Positions 18,420 through 26,661 are shown, numbered from the stretch's first letter. The stretch: DNA of 64,000 nt from Parerythrobacter_A sp963761775 (GCA_963761775.1 CAVXIF010000011.1:372001-436000), one strand, 5' to 3'. Numbers and translations are program-made. Notes: generated from the letters alone by a model not told the origin.

Positions 18420-19000
18420 ACTGGCGCGAGGTGCCCGTCATATCGACGTTGATCGTGCTGGCGGCGGCCATCACCATGATTTGGCTCGGCTTCTGGCAAC
18501 TCGACCGGATGAAGGAGAAGAACGCTCTCCTAGCCAGCTATAGCGCTGTGCCAGCCGATCTTGCGCCGATGGACTATCCCAATGGCGAAGCCGCCATCGA
18601 ACGCGCCCTGTATCGTCCCGTCCGGGCGGAATGCGCCGAGGTGACGGATATCCGGGGCACGGCCGGAACCAGCGCCACCGGCACGAAGGGCTGGGCCGCG
18701 ATGGCGCAGTGCACACTGGCGGATGGGCAAAGCGCCCCGGTGGCACTAGGCTGGTCCGCCAAGCCCGACTTGCCCGCTTTCGATGGTGGCGCGGTAACGG
18801 GCACTCTTGCCCCGGGCGGACGCATTGTGGCCGATCCGGCACTTGCCGGCCTGCAACGTCTCGCCAAACCCGATCCCGCCGACTTGCCCAATAACCATCT
18901 CGCCTATGCCGGACAGTGGTTCTTCTTCGCGCTGACCGCGCTTGCCATCTACGCTATTGCCCTGCGCGCCCGCATCAGGAGCCGCGCGCGGGAGGACTGA
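18416..19000 (+). CDS. SURF1-family cytochrome oxidase biogenesis protein
   Basis: 194 residues from ATG 18416, overlapping the DUF983 stop by 4 bp. Membrane helix at each end (about 8-25: LIVLAAAITMIWLGFWQLDR; and about 165-188) with a periplasmic domain between, as in SURF1/Shy1, which helps insert haem a into subunit I. ALGWSAKPDLPAFDGG and NNHLAYAGQWFFFALTALAI are recognisable. Slightly shorter than the usual 220-250 residues. Last oxidase gene before thrC. Confidence 0.9.
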   Translation: MNWREVPVISTLIVLAAAITMIWLGFWQLDRMKEKNALLASYSAVPADLAPMDYPNGEAAIERALYRPVRAECAEVTDIRGTAGTSATGTKGWAAMAQCTLADGQSAPVALGWSAKPDLPAFDGGAVTGTLAPGGRIVADPALAGLQRLAKPDPADLPNNHLAYAGQWFFFALTALAIYAIALRARIRSRARED

Positions 19001-19051
19001 GCGCGCCGCCACCTTGCCCAAGGCGGGCAGGGCAGCTACCCGCGCGCCATT

Positions 19052-20464
19052 ATGGAATATATCTCCACCCGTGGCGCGGCCCCCGTGCTGGATTTCGAAA
19101 GCGCGACACTGGCAGGCCTCGCCAGCGATGGCGGGCTGTATCTGCCATCGCAATGGCCCGAATTCTCCGCTGCAGAAATTACCGCCATGCGCGGTCTGCC
19201 CTATGCCGAACTGGCAGCGCGCGTGATGCGCCCATTCGTGGGCAATTGCCTGTCCGAAGAGCGCCTGCGCGCCTTGTGCGAAGAGGCCTATGGCGCATTT
19301 TCGCACGACGCCGTGACGCCGCTGGCGCAGCTGGATGGGCAGCACTGGCTGCTGGAACTGTTCCACGGGCCTACGCTGGCGTTCAAGGATGTCGCGTTGC
19401 AATTGCTCGGCCTGCTGTTCGAGGAATTCCTGGCGCGCGGCGACGACCATCTGACCATCGTGGGCGCGACCAGCGGAGACACCGGTTCCGCCGCCATCGA
19501 CGCCGTCGCCAATCGCGATCGCATCGATATCTTCATGCTGCATCCCGAAGGCCGGATCAGCGACGTGCAGCGCCGCCAGATGACAACCGTGCGCGCGCCC
19601 AACGTCCACAACATCGCGTGTCACGGCAGCTTCGACGATGCGCAGGCCAGCGTGAAACGCATGTTCAACGATCCCGCGATGACTGGGCGGTTCCATATCG
19701 GCGCGGTAAATTCGATCAACTGGGCGCGGCTGATGGCGCAGGTGGTGTATTATTTTGCCGCCGCACTGCAACTTGGCGCACCCGAACGACGCGTGGCGTT
19801 CAGCGTGCCGACCGGCAATTTCGGCGATGTGTTCGCAGGCTATGTCGCGGCGCAGATGGGGCTGCCGGTGGAGCGCCTGATCGTGGCCACCAACGTCAAC
19901 GACATCCTGCATCGCGCGCTGTCGGATGGCGACTATTCCGCCGGAACCGTGACTCCTACAACCGCGCCCAGCATGGATATCCAGGTCAGCTCCAATTTCG
20001 AGCGGCTGCTGTTCGACCTCGGCGCGAAAGACGGCGCGGCGATGCAGGCCCAAATGGCAGGCTTCGAAACTTCGCGCGCCATGCGCCTGACCGATATGCA
20101 GCACAGCGGCGCGGCAAAGCTGTTTACCAGCGTCCGCGCCGATGCCGAACATACCATGCAGGCGATGCGCTGGGCGCGGGAAGCATGCGGCGAGGCTATC
20201 GATCCGCACACCGCCATCGGCCTGCATGCAGCGCGCGCGACGACGCTGCCTGCCGACGTGCCGATCGTCACGCTCGCCACGGCACATCCGGCGAAGTTCC
20301 CCGATGCGGTGGAGCAGGCGACCGGCGTGCGCCCCGCTCTGCCCACGCGCGTTGGCGACCTGTTCGCGCGCGAAGAGCGGTTCGATACGCTGCCGGGCGA
20401 TTACGATGCGCTGACCGACTATATTTCGCAGCGGGCCACGGTTTCGCCGGAGGCCGCGCGCTGA
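19052..20464 (+). CDS. thrC: Threonine synthase
   Basis: 470 residues. PLP enzyme converting O-phosphohomoserine to threonine. MEYISTRG is the usual start; the PLP lysine is in LFHGPTLAFKDVALQLLG, the phosphate-binding Gly/Ser loop in VGATSGDTGSAAIDA, and SVPTGNFGDVFAGY is the conserved Gly-rich segment. Yeast/plant-like class of about 460-480 residues. In Alphaproteobacteria thrC often follows the cox cluster, and the gap to SURF1 is 51 bp. It overlaps the methyltransferase start at 20464 by one base. Confidence 0.97.
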   Translation: MEYISTRGAAPVLDFESATLAGLASDGGLYLPSQWPEFSAAEITAMRGLPYAELAARVMRPFVGNCLSEERLRALCEEAYGAFSHDAVTPLAQLDGQHWLLELFHGPTLAFKDVALQLLGLLFEEFLARGDDHLTIVGATSGDTGSAAIDAVANRDRIDIFMLHPEGRISDVQRRQMTTVRAPNVHNIACHGSFDDAQASVKRMFNDPAMTGRFHIGAVNSINWARLMAQVVYYFAAALQLGAPERRVAFSVPTGNFGDVFAGYVAAQMGLPVERLIVATNVNDILHRALSDGDYSAGTVTPTTAPSMDIQVSSNFERLLFDLGAKDGAAMQAQMAGFETSRAMRLTDMQHSGAAKLFTSVRADAEHTMQAMRWAREACGEAIDPHTAIGLHAARATTLPADVPIVTLATAHPAKFPDAVEQATGVRPALPTRVGDLFAREERFDTLPGDYDALTDYISQRATVSPEAAR

Positions 20465-21369
20465 TGGCGGAGCTGTCGCCGCAGCCGGTGCTGATGGAGG
20501 GCACGGCGTGGCCGGATTACGGCCTTGTCGACAGCGGGGCGGGGCGCAAGCTGGAACGATACGGCCCCTATCGCTTCGTGCGCCCCGAAGCGCAGGCGCT
20601 GTGGCAGCCGCGTTCGGACGATTGGCAGGCCGATGCGGAATTCGTGCCCGGTTCCGACGAGGACGGGGGCGGGCGCTGGCATTATGCGAATGCGGTGCCT
20701 GAGGATGGCTGGCCGATGGCGCGCGGCGATGTACGTTTCACCGCGCAATGCACCCCGTTCCGCCACCTGGGCTTCTTCCCCGACATGGCCCCCGTGTGGG
20801 ACTGGATGGGTGGCGCGTTGGCGGGCAAGACCGATGCGCAGACATTGAACCTGTTCGGCTATACCGGCGTCGGCTCGCTGGCGCTGAGCGCATACGGCCC
20901 GGTCACGCATGTCGATGCGAGCAAGAAATCGGTGGCGCAGGCGCGCGGGAATGCGGTGCTGGCGGGGATGGAAGATCGCGCGGTCCGCTGGCTGGTCGAT
21001 GACGCCGCCAAGTTTGCCGCGCGCGAGGTGCGGCGCGGGCGGCGCTATGACGGGATCATTCTCGACCCGCCGAAATTCGGACGCGGACCGAAGAACGAGA
21101 CGTGGCGGCTGGAAGACGACTTGGCCGCGCTTGTCCGCGATTGCCGCGCGTTGCTGGACGCCGACAGCCGCTTCCTGTTCCTGACGGTCTACGCCGTCCG
21201 CATGTCCAGCGTGGCGCTGGGCGGCCTGTTGGACGAGGTGTTCGCCGGTCTGCCTGGAGTGATCGAACACGGTGACCTCGCCATGCGCGAAGAGGGTGAG
21301 GGCGGACGGTTGCTGCCGACCGCGATCTTTGCACGGTGGGGGAACCCGGGCGTCGAGACCGACGGATGA
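20464..21369 (+). CDS. Class I SAM-dependent methyltransferase, RlmI-like (probable rRNA m5C)
   Basis: 301 residues from ATG 20464, sharing a base with the thrC stop. It has motif I in LNLFGYTGVGSLALSAYG and motif IV in ILDPPKFGRGP (D-P-P-K-F), typical of the RlmI/RlmK family that methylates 23S rRNA. The usual N-terminal PUA domain of RlmI is absent or short here: the first about 60 residues are a different, possibly degenerate domain. Target not inferable. A very long open frame extends upstream on this strand but holds no recognisable protein. Confidence 0.85.
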   Translation: MAELSPQPVLMEGTAWPDYGLVDSGAGRKLERYGPYRFVRPEAQALWQPRSDDWQADAEFVPGSDEDGGGRWHYANAVPEDGWPMARGDVRFTAQCTPFRHLGFFPDMAPVWDWMGGALAGKTDAQTLNLFGYTGVGSLALSAYGPVTHVDASKKSVAQARGNAVLAGMEDRAVRWLVDDAAKFAAREVRRGRRYDGIILDPPKFGRGPKNETWRLEDDLAALVRDCRALLDADSRFLFLTVYAVRMSSVALGGLLDEVFAGLPGVIEHGDLAMREEGEGGRLLPTAIFARWGNPGVETDG

Positions 21370-21403
21370 CCGGCGCGGCGGTATCCGCTAGTCAGGTTGC
21401 GCA

Positions 21404-21787
21404 ATGACAACCGTTCCGTCCGATTCGCTCGTTCTCGAAGTCGCCGATCTGGAACATGATGTCCTGACGGGCATTTATTCGGAGGAAACCGGCAAGCCGC
21501 AGCCGCTGCGCATTACCATCCGTGCCACGCTGGACATTGCGGACCGGTACACGCCCGATACGCCGCTGGAAGCCAGCAAGAATTACATGGACCTGAAAGC
21601 CGCCGCCAGCACGGCGTTGCCGCCCGGTGTGCATTTCAAGCTGATAGAGGCGGTGGCCGACCATATCTGCGCGACCCTGTTCGAACAGGATATGCGGGTG
21701 CAGGCCGTCAGCGTGGCCATCGTCAAGCTGGCGATTGCCGAGCGTGGCGAAAAGATCGGCATAACCCTGACCCGGCACCGTCGATAG
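21404..21787 (+). CDS. folB: Dihydroneopterin aldolase
   Basis: 127 residues, the size of FolB. Converts dihydroneopterin to 6-hydroxymethyl-dihydropterin in folate synthesis. LEVADLEHDVLTGIYSEE and the second half KNYMDLKAA...HFKLIEAVADHICATLF fit the tunnelling fold, with the conserved Glu of the E-x-x-x/Lys pair. 34 bp after the methyltransferase; no other folate gene is adjacent. Next is a small Rossmann-like protein and the moa genes. Confidence 0.9.
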   Translation: MTTVPSDSLVLEVADLEHDVLTGIYSEETGKPQPLRITIRATLDIADRYTPDTPLEASKNYMDLKAAASTALPPGVHFKLIEAVADHICATLFEQDMRVQAVSVAIVKLAIAERGEKIGITLTRHRR

Positions 21788-21801
21788 GCGCGGGTCGGGC
21801 C

Positions 21802-22114
21802 ATGGAAACTGTCCGTTGTGACGACCTGGGCGACGATGCGGTTGCAGCCGCAGAACGGTTCCGCTCGACATATCTGCCGCAGCTTATCGCTCGATTGGAC
21901 GAGGGCGAGGACATCGCCGTTGTCCTGCTTCATGCCAGCACCGAATCACACCGACTGGCGACGGGCGACCGTGCGCGATCTGGCGCGTGCCCATGCTCCG
22001 GCGCGGGTGAACTTCACCACGGCGGGCGATAAGGCACATGAGGACCGGATGCTCGCTTTTCTCGAGGCGGCGCCGGGCGTGACCGGGCAATATCTCCCGC
22101 TGCACCATGACTGA
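21802..22114 (+). CDS. Small Rossmann-like conserved hypothetical protein, one frameshift
   Basis: About 103 residues once an extra base near 21940 is removed. Frame 1 gives a start RCDDLGDDAVAAAERF and IAVVLLHAS, a beta-strand like a Rossmann beta1; frame 2 continues NHTDWRRATVRDLARAHAP, FTTAGDKAHEDRMLAFLEAA and ends YLPLHHD at TGA 22112-22114. The end overlaps moaA by 8 bp. This arrangement suggests a short-chain-dehydrogenase-like fragment or a partner of the folB/moa genes; no activity can be assigned. Fold assignment is weak. Confidence 0.6.
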
Positions 22115-23105
22115 AGCACCGCTCATCGACGCGTTTGCGCGGCGGATCGACTACCTGCGGCTGTCGGTCACCGATCGCTGCGATTTGCGCTGCACCTATT
22201 GCATGCCCGAACGCATGGTGTTCCAACCGCGCGAGGAACTGCTGTCCATCGCCGAACTGGAACATCTGGCAACCGCCTTCGTCGCGCGCGGCATCCGGCG
22301 CATCCGGCTGACCGGCGGCGAGCCGCTTGTCCGGCGCGGCGTCATGCAGCTGGTGGAAACGCTGGGGGCGATGGTGGGCGGCGCTTTGGACGAGCTGACA
22401 CTGACCACCAACGGCATGCAGCTGGCGCGCCATGCGGAGGGCCTTTTTGCGGCGGGCGTGCGGCGGGTGAATGTCTCGCTCGATACGATAGACGCTGGAA
22501 CATTCGCGCAGATCGCGCGGCGTGACGGACTGGCGCAGGTGCTGGCGGGTATCGATGCGGCGCAGGCGGCGGGCTTGAGTGTAAAGATCAACGCCGTGGC
22601 GCAGCGGGACGTGAATACCGCGCAGCTACCCGACCTGATAGCTTGGGCGCATGGGCGCGGGTGCGACGTGACGCTGATCGAGGCGATGCCGATGGGAGCG
22701 GTGGACCATACGCGATCCGACAGGTTTGTCGGGCTGGCGGAGCTTCGCGACACGGTATTGTCGCACCTTACCCTGATCCCGACCGCCCACCGCACCGCCG
22801 GCCCGGCGCGGTATTTCCGCGTGGCCGAAACAGGCGGGCGGCTGGGCATGATTACGCCGCTGAGCGACAATTTCTGCGCGGGCTGCAATCGCATCCGCGT
22901 TTCGGCAACAGGACAGCTTTATCCCTGCCTTGGCGGCACACGCGCCGTCGATCTGCGAGCGGCCCTGCGCGGTAAGCATTCTGAGGAACAGCTTGCTCGT
23001 GGTATCGAACAGGCGATGGTCACTAAGCCGGAACGGCACGATTTCTTCGTCGGGGCCGAAGCTGAGCGTGGTCCCGCGCGGCACATGTCGGTGACCGGTG
23101 GCTGA
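22107..23105 (+). CDS. moaA: GTP 3',8-cyclase MoaA
   Basis: 332 residues. Radical-SAM enzyme starting molybdenum-cofactor synthesis. N-terminal cluster TDRCDLRCTYCMPE (CxxxCxxC), C-terminal cluster NFCAGCNRIRVSATGQLYPC (CxxC...C), and the C-terminal double Gly (TGG). Length fits. Overlaps the preceding gene by 8 bp and moaD by 8 bp, so moaA-D-E is an operon. moaC is not in this window. Confidence 0.97.
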   Translation: MTEAPLIDAFARRIDYLRLSVTDRCDLRCTYCMPERMVFQPREELLSIAELEHLATAFVARGIRRIRLTGGEPLVRRGVMQLVETLGAMVGGALDELTLTTNGMQLARHAEGLFAAGVRRVNVSLDTIDAGTFAQIARRDGLAQVLAGIDAAQAAGLSVKINAVAQRDVNTAQLPDLIAWAHGRGCDVTLIEAMPMGAVDHTRSDRFVGLAELRDTVLSHLTLIPTAHRTAGPARYFRVAETGGRLGMITPLSDNFCAGCNRIRVSATGQLYPCLGGTRAVDLRAALRGKHSEEQLARGIEQAMVTKPERHDFFVGAEAERGPARHMSVTGG

Positions 23106-23349
23106 GGCGGTTATCACCATCGTTTTTCTCGGACGGCTGGGAGAGCTGGCCGGTTGCGAAGCGATGACTGTGCCAGCGCCCCTCGATTGGAATGATCTGC
23201 TCGCTGCGGTCGGCGAACCGGTCGCCACGGCGCTCTCCATGCCCGGAATGCATGTCGCGCTGGATGGCGAAGTGCTGCGCGACCCGGCATCGCTGAAGCT
23301 GGAAACGGCGGGCGAGATTGCGCTGCTTCCGCCGGTCAGCGGCGGCTGA
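23098..23349 (+). CDS. moaD: Molybdopterin synthase small subunit MoaD
   Basis: 83 residues from GTG 23098, overlapping moaA. Ubiquitin-like sulfur carrier: ITIVFLGRLGELAGC at the start and a C-terminal Gly-Gly (PVSGG) that becomes thiocarboxylated. Followed 2 bp later by moaE. Confidence 0.93.
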   Translation: MAEAVITIVFLGRLGELAGCEAMTVPAPLDWNDLLAAVGEPVATALSMPGMHVALDGEVLRDPASLKLETAGEIALLPPVSGG

Positions 23350-23351
23350 CG

Positions 23352-23795
23352 ATGCGCGGCGTCGTATTGGCAAGCGAGCCGTTCGACGTTGCGGCGCGGC
23401 TTGCGCAATTCCTCGCGGACAATGCAGACGCTGGCGCGACGGCATCCTTTACGGGCTCCGTCCGCGACGATGGCGGCACTGTCGCGCTGGAATTGTCGCA
23501 TTATGCGCCGCTTACGCTGCCGGGGATGGAGGCATTGGCGCACGGCACAACCGCACGCTTTGCCCTGCGCGAGCTGCTCGTCGTCCATCGCACCGGCTCC
23601 ATGCGACCGGGCGAACCCATTGTCCTGGTCGCGGCGGCGGCGGCGCATCGGCGGGCGGTATTCGACGCAGTGGACTACGCGATGGACCACCTGAAAAGCC
23701 GCGCCTGGTTCTGGAAGCGGGAGCAGCGGGCCGATGGCTGGCACTGGATAGAGCCGCGTGGACAGGATTATGCGGACCTGGCGCGGTGGAAATAA
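23352..23795 (+). CDS. moaE: Molybdopterin synthase large subunit MoaE
   Basis: 147 residues. Catalytic subunit that takes sulfur from MoaD to form molybdopterin. TASFTGSVRDDGG near residue 35 and HLKSRAWFWKRE near the end (conserved Lys/Arg in the active site) match MoaE. Last gene of the moa set; an FNR box lies 13 bp past its stop. Confidence 0.95.
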   Translation: MRGVVLASEPFDVAARLAQFLADNADAGATASFTGSVRDDGGTVALELSHYAPLTLPGMEALAHGTTARFALRELLVVHRTGSMRPGEPIVLVAAAAAHRRAVFDAVDYAMDHLKSRAWFWKREQRADGWHWIEPRGQDYADLARWK

Positions 23796-23807
23796 ATTCG
23801 TGCCGGT

Positions 23808-23821
23808 TTGATCGAGATCAA
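23808..23821 (+). promoter_or_regulatory. FNR/ANR-type operator (TTGAT-N4-ATCAA)
   Basis: A perfect FNR-family half-site pair: TTGAT (23808-23812), CGAG, ATCAA (23817-23821), lying 53 bp before the ATG of the membrane protein at 23875 and after moaE. The likely binding protein is the FNR homologue encoded at 24300-24992, whose recognition helix has E-T-V-S-R, the signature for TTGAT. It could give oxygen-dependent activation of the 23875 gene. No clear -10 was seen. Confidence 0.85.
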
Positions 23822-23874
23822 GGCGGACCGGTCCCGCGAATGCAAGAAGGCTCCTGCAACAAAGGAGACCGGAT

Positions 23875-24303
23875 ATGTCAAACCGCCTGTTACGCGAAGC
23901 CCTCGAACACAAGGCCATCGTCCGCGACGAACTGGTTACCCAGCCGCCCGTCGATCGCAGCTTCGAGATGCCCACCGGGTTGTATGCGACGACGGCGGCG
24001 CTCTATCTCGCTTTCGTTACGATCATGTGCGTGGGCTTGTCCTCTCCCGGTCTGATCCTGCCGTTCGCTATCTTCGCGATTTTCATTACCGGCATGTTCG
24101 GCGTGCCTGCGATCTGGACCCGCCTGTCGCCCGATGCCGGAGCGAAACCGCTTACGCGCGCGGCGCTGATGCAGGGCGGCATCGCCACGCATACGGGTCA
24201 TTTGCCCGGACGCGATGCGGCGGTACAGATGATGATCCTGCCGGTTCTTATCGTGGCGTGGGGCATCGCGATCGTGACTATCGCGGCGCTCGTCGGCATC
24301 TAA
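23875..24303 (+). CDS. Two- or three-helix conserved membrane protein under an FNR box
   Basis: 142 residues; good ribosome site AAAGGAG (23861-23867) before ATG 23875. A basic/acidic N-terminal segment (to about 45) precedes two adjacent hydrophobic segments (about 48-85) and a last one at the C-terminus (about 123-142, MMILPVLIVAWGIAIVTI). I do not recognise a family; a position next to FNR and a perfect FNR box suggests a role in low-oxygen adaptation. The stop overlaps the fnr stop by 4 bp (convergent). Hypothetical function. Confidence 0.75.
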   Translation: MSNRLLREALEHKAIVRDELVTQPPVDRSFEMPTGLYATTAALYLAFVTIMCVGLSSPGLILPFAIFAIFITGMFGVPAIWTRLSPDAGAKPLTRAALMQGGIATHTGHLPGRDAAVQMMILPVLIVAWGIAIVTIAALVGI

Positions 24304-24992
24304 CCGGTATGCGCCAGCACGGAAAGGCGCGCGGGATCGTTGATGGCGATCCCGCGCTTCCCCGTGCGCGTCAGAATGCCGGCTTTCTCCAATGCACCGA
24401 TCTGGCGACTGACGGTTTCGATCGTCAGGCCGAGCAGGTCTCCGATCTCCCCGCGCGACAGCGGCAAATCGAACCGGAGCGCTGGTTTGCATGGCGAATG
24501 GCTTGCCGAATCGGCAATAGCCAGCACCAGTCCGGCGATTTTACGTTGTGCGGCGTGCCCGCCGGTCAGCGACAGCAAGTCGCGACTGGCAAGAACATCG
24601 GCCTGCGCACGCTTAAGCAAGGCGCGTGCAAGTGCCGGAAACCGTTCGATAGCCCGTTCCATATCGGCACCGCCGAACACGCATAGCTGCGATGCAGTAA
24701 GCGCGACGACATCGTGCCGGGCATAGGGCTGGAAGAATTCCCCGACGAACCCTGCGGGATGGATCATGCCGACGATATGCTCGTCTCCCCCGACCGTGCG
24801 ATCAACGATCTTGAGCGCACCATCTATCAATGTCGCACAGGCGGGCGCTTCGTCCCCTGCGGCGAACAGGGTCTGGCCTGGTGCGAGCGTCCGCATGTGT
24901 CCGATATCGCCAAGCGTGTTGCGCTCTTCTTCGCTCAGGACCGAACACGCCGCGCGGTCGCGCACCGGGCAGTCCGCGCAGCGTAGGTTCAT
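24300..24992 (-). CDS. FNR-type oxygen-sensing transcriptional regulator with four cysteines
   Basis: 230 residues from ATG 24992. Crp/Fnr family: N-terminal cysteines in LRCADCPVRDRAAC (Cys5, 8, 16) plus an internal Cys in ASQLCVFGG near residue 108, equivalent to E. coli FNR Cys122. These four would bind an oxygen-labile [4Fe-4S] cluster. Spacing is C-x2-C-x7-C rather than E. coli C-x2-C-x5-C. The recognition helix region RGEIGDLLGLTIETVSRQIG contains E-T-V-S-R. Its ATG overlaps the next lipoprotein gene by 4 bp, so both are probably co-transcribed. Targets probably include the 23808 box. Confidence 0.92.
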   Translation of the reverse strand: MNLRCADCPVRDRAACSVLSEEERNTLGDIGHMRTLAPGQTLFAAGDEAPACATLIDGALKIVDRTVGGDEHIVGMIHPAGFVGEFFQPYARHDVVALTASQLCVFGGADMERAIERFPALARALLKRAQADVLASRDLLSLTGGHAAQRKIAGLVLAIADSASHSPCKPALRFDLPLSRGEIGDLLGLTIETVSRQIGALEKAGILTRTGKRGIAINDPARLSVLAHTG

Positions 24993-25489
24993 CGCAGCGC
25001 ACCGCGCAATTCGGCCAGCACGGCGTCCTGCTCGCGCACGCGCGCCAAAGCGTTTTCCCGGACCTGCGCCACGCGGTCGCGCTGTTCGAAGGCCAGCGTG
25101 GTGTCGACATAGATCAGGTCGAGATCGGCCAGCACGATGGCGGCCTGGCTCCGCTGCGAATCGAGTGATGCCAGCGCCACGAGTGCCGCACTGCGCCGGT
25201 CGCTGGTTATGGCGGAACCCGCACCGCTGCGTACCGCACGCCGCGCGCCGGGCACTTCGGAGGCAAACGCTGCGCTGGCTTGCGCCATGCGGGCGTCCAG
25301 TGCCTCGATGGCTGCGGCGGTATCGGCGGGCAGGGCGGCCGGCACCAGGTCGGGCAGTCCGGCGACGGCATCGAATTGCGCACCGCTTCGTTCGAAATCG
25401 CGCAGCGCGAGCGAGGGGTAGTCGGTCGTACTCGCGGCGCAGCCTGCAAGGCATGTCAGCATCAGCACGGCGGGAAGAGGTCTGGCCAT
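24989..25489 (-). CDS. Small lipoprotein (hypothetical)
   Basis: 166 residues from ATG 25489. Signal peptide and lipobox LAGC (MARPLPAVLMLTCLAGCAAS). The mature part is Ala-rich and helical, without a recognised family. Its stop overlaps the fnr start by 4 bp, so it is probably the first gene of a lipoprotein-fnr transcript. A longer start at 25528 is possible but lies in front of a better signal peptide. Confidence 0.7.
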   Translation of the reverse strand: MARPLPAVLMLTCLAGCAASTTDYPSLALRDFERSGAQFDAVAGLPDLVPAALPADTAAAIEALDARMAQASAAFASEVPGARRAVRSGAGSAITSDRRSAALVALASLDSQRSQAAIVLADLDLIYVDTTLAFEQRDRVAQVRENALARVREQDAVLAELRGALR

Positions 25490-25570
25490 AAGGGCGTTCC
25501 TATCATATCGCGCACGCTCCGCCACCATCGAGATGGCGGTAAGCGGGCGACATTATGCGCCCGCACTGCG

Positions 25571-25636
25571 TTGACTTGGCGCGCAGTCTGGCATATTGGC
25601 CCGCCTTCACGACTGACCCCGTCCTACGGGGCGGGT
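25571..25636 (+). promoter_or_regulatory. Putative rplU promoter and leader hairpin
   Basis: TTGACT (25571-25576), 17-bp spacer and TATTGG (25594-25599) form a plausible sigma-70 promoter. Soon after comes the hairpin CCCCGT (25617-25622), CCT, ACGGGG (25626-25631), with TGACC and GGTCA outside it. Ribosomal-protein leaders with an auto-regulatory stem exist for L21 in other phyla; whether this is one is inference. No other obvious element is seen in 25490-25709. Confidence 0.45.
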
Positions 25637-25709
25637 CATTGTCGCGCCGGTTCCGTATGGGTGTTCCGTATGGAATTGGCATCACAATTTAACTGGAAAG
25701 ACGACCATC

Positions 25710-26228
25710 ATGTTCGCAATCGTGCGCACAGGCGGCAAGCAATACCGGGTTGCCGCCGGAGACAAGATCGCGGTTGAAAAGCTCGCCGGCGACGCTGGTG
25801 ACACCATCACGCTGGGCGATATCCTGCTCGCCGGAGAAGGCGATGCGATGGAAGACGCCAGCAAGGTAACGGTATCCGCCGAAATCATCGCTCAGGCGAA
25901 AAGCGAAAAGGTCGTCGTTTTCAAGAAGAAGCGCCGCCACAATTATCGCCGCAAGAACGGCCATCGCCAGCAGATGACGTTGCTGCGGATTACCGATGTC
26001 GGTTCGGGTGGCGCGAAGAAGGCCGCCGCGAAGAAGGCACCGGTCGAGAAAACCGCGGCCCCCGTCGACGCCCCCGTCAAGGCTGCTCCTGAGAAGGCTG
26101 CTGCCGAAAAGGCTGCACCGAAGGCTGACAAGGCTGTTGGCGACACCGCCGCCGTAAAGAAAGCACCGGCGAAAAAAGCACCCGCCAAGAAGGCCGCCGC
26201 CAAGGCGCCTGCGGCGAAGAAAGACTAA
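25710..26228 (+). CDS. rplU: 50S ribosomal protein L21 with Lys/Ala-rich tail
   Basis: 172 residues. Residues 1-103 are normal L21 (MFAIVRTGGKQYRVAAGDKI, FKKKRRHNYRRKNGHRQQ). The remaining about 70 residues are a low-complexity tail of AKK, APVEK and PAKKA units rich in Lys and Ala. Such tails are seen in some alphaproteobacterial L21s. RBS GGAAAG before the ATG. Followed by rpmA after 14 bp. The tail should be disordered and bind RNA. Confidence 0.96.
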   Translation: MFAIVRTGGKQYRVAAGDKIAVEKLAGDAGDTITLGDILLAGEGDAMEDASKVTVSAEIIAQAKSEKVVVFKKKRRHNYRRKNGHRQQMTLLRITDVGSGGAKKAAAKKAPVEKTAAPVDAPVKAAPEKAAAEKAAPKADKAVGDTAAVKKAPAKKAPAKKAAAKAPAAKKD

Positions 26229-26242
26229 AGAGGTACCTCGGC

Positions 26243-26512
26243 ATGGCACATAAGAAAGCAGGCGGTTCATCCCGCAATGGTCGCGATTCCGCAGGGCGTC
26301 GCCTTGGCGTGAAGAAATTCGGCAGCGAGGCCGTCATCGCGGGCAATATCATCGTGCGCCAGCGCGGCACGAAATATTATCCCGGCGAGAATGTCGGCAT
26401 GGGCAAGGACCATACGCTGTTCGCGATGAACGACGGCAAGGTCCGTTTCCACAAGGGCAAGCTGAGCCGCACCTTCGTGTCGGTCGACTTGCTTGCGGAA
26501 GCTGCCGAATAA
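26243..26512 (+). CDS. rpmA: 50S ribosomal protein L27
   Basis: 89 residues. MAHKKAGGSSRNGRDSAGRR is the signature start of L27 (note no N-terminal propeptide). Normal length and rplU-rpmA pairing. RBS GAGG at 26231. An intrinsic terminator follows at 26581. Confidence 0.97.
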   Translation: MAHKKAGGSSRNGRDSAGRRLGVKKFGSEAVIAGNIIVRQRGTKYYPGENVGMGKDHTLFAMNDGKVRFHKGKLSRTFVSVDLLAEAAE

Positions 26513-26580
26513 ACCGGACGGTTCGATGACGGGGCCATCCATTGCGGATTGGCCTGCCGGCGACGATTGATTTCGATTGA

Positions 26581-26612
26581 GGGGAGACGGGCCGGGCCCG
26601 CCTCCCCTTTTT
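26581..26612 (+). terminator. Rho-independent terminator after rplU-rpmA
   Basis: GGGGAG-A-CGGGC on the left pairs with GCCCG-CCTCCCC on the right (one A.C mismatch) and is followed by TTTTT. It lies 68 bp after the rpmA stop and is the clearest intrinsic terminator in the window. Confidence 0.9.
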
Positions 26613-26661
26613 CATGCGCGCATTCTCCCCTCGGCCATTTCGGCATTTCGGGAGAAAGCGA

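Noticed and set aside
18916..21369. A very long open frame on the plus strand running through SURF1, thrC and the methyltransferase
   Set aside because: Only its last 301 codons look like a protein; upstream it is an Arg/Gly-rich shadow of the thrC frame.
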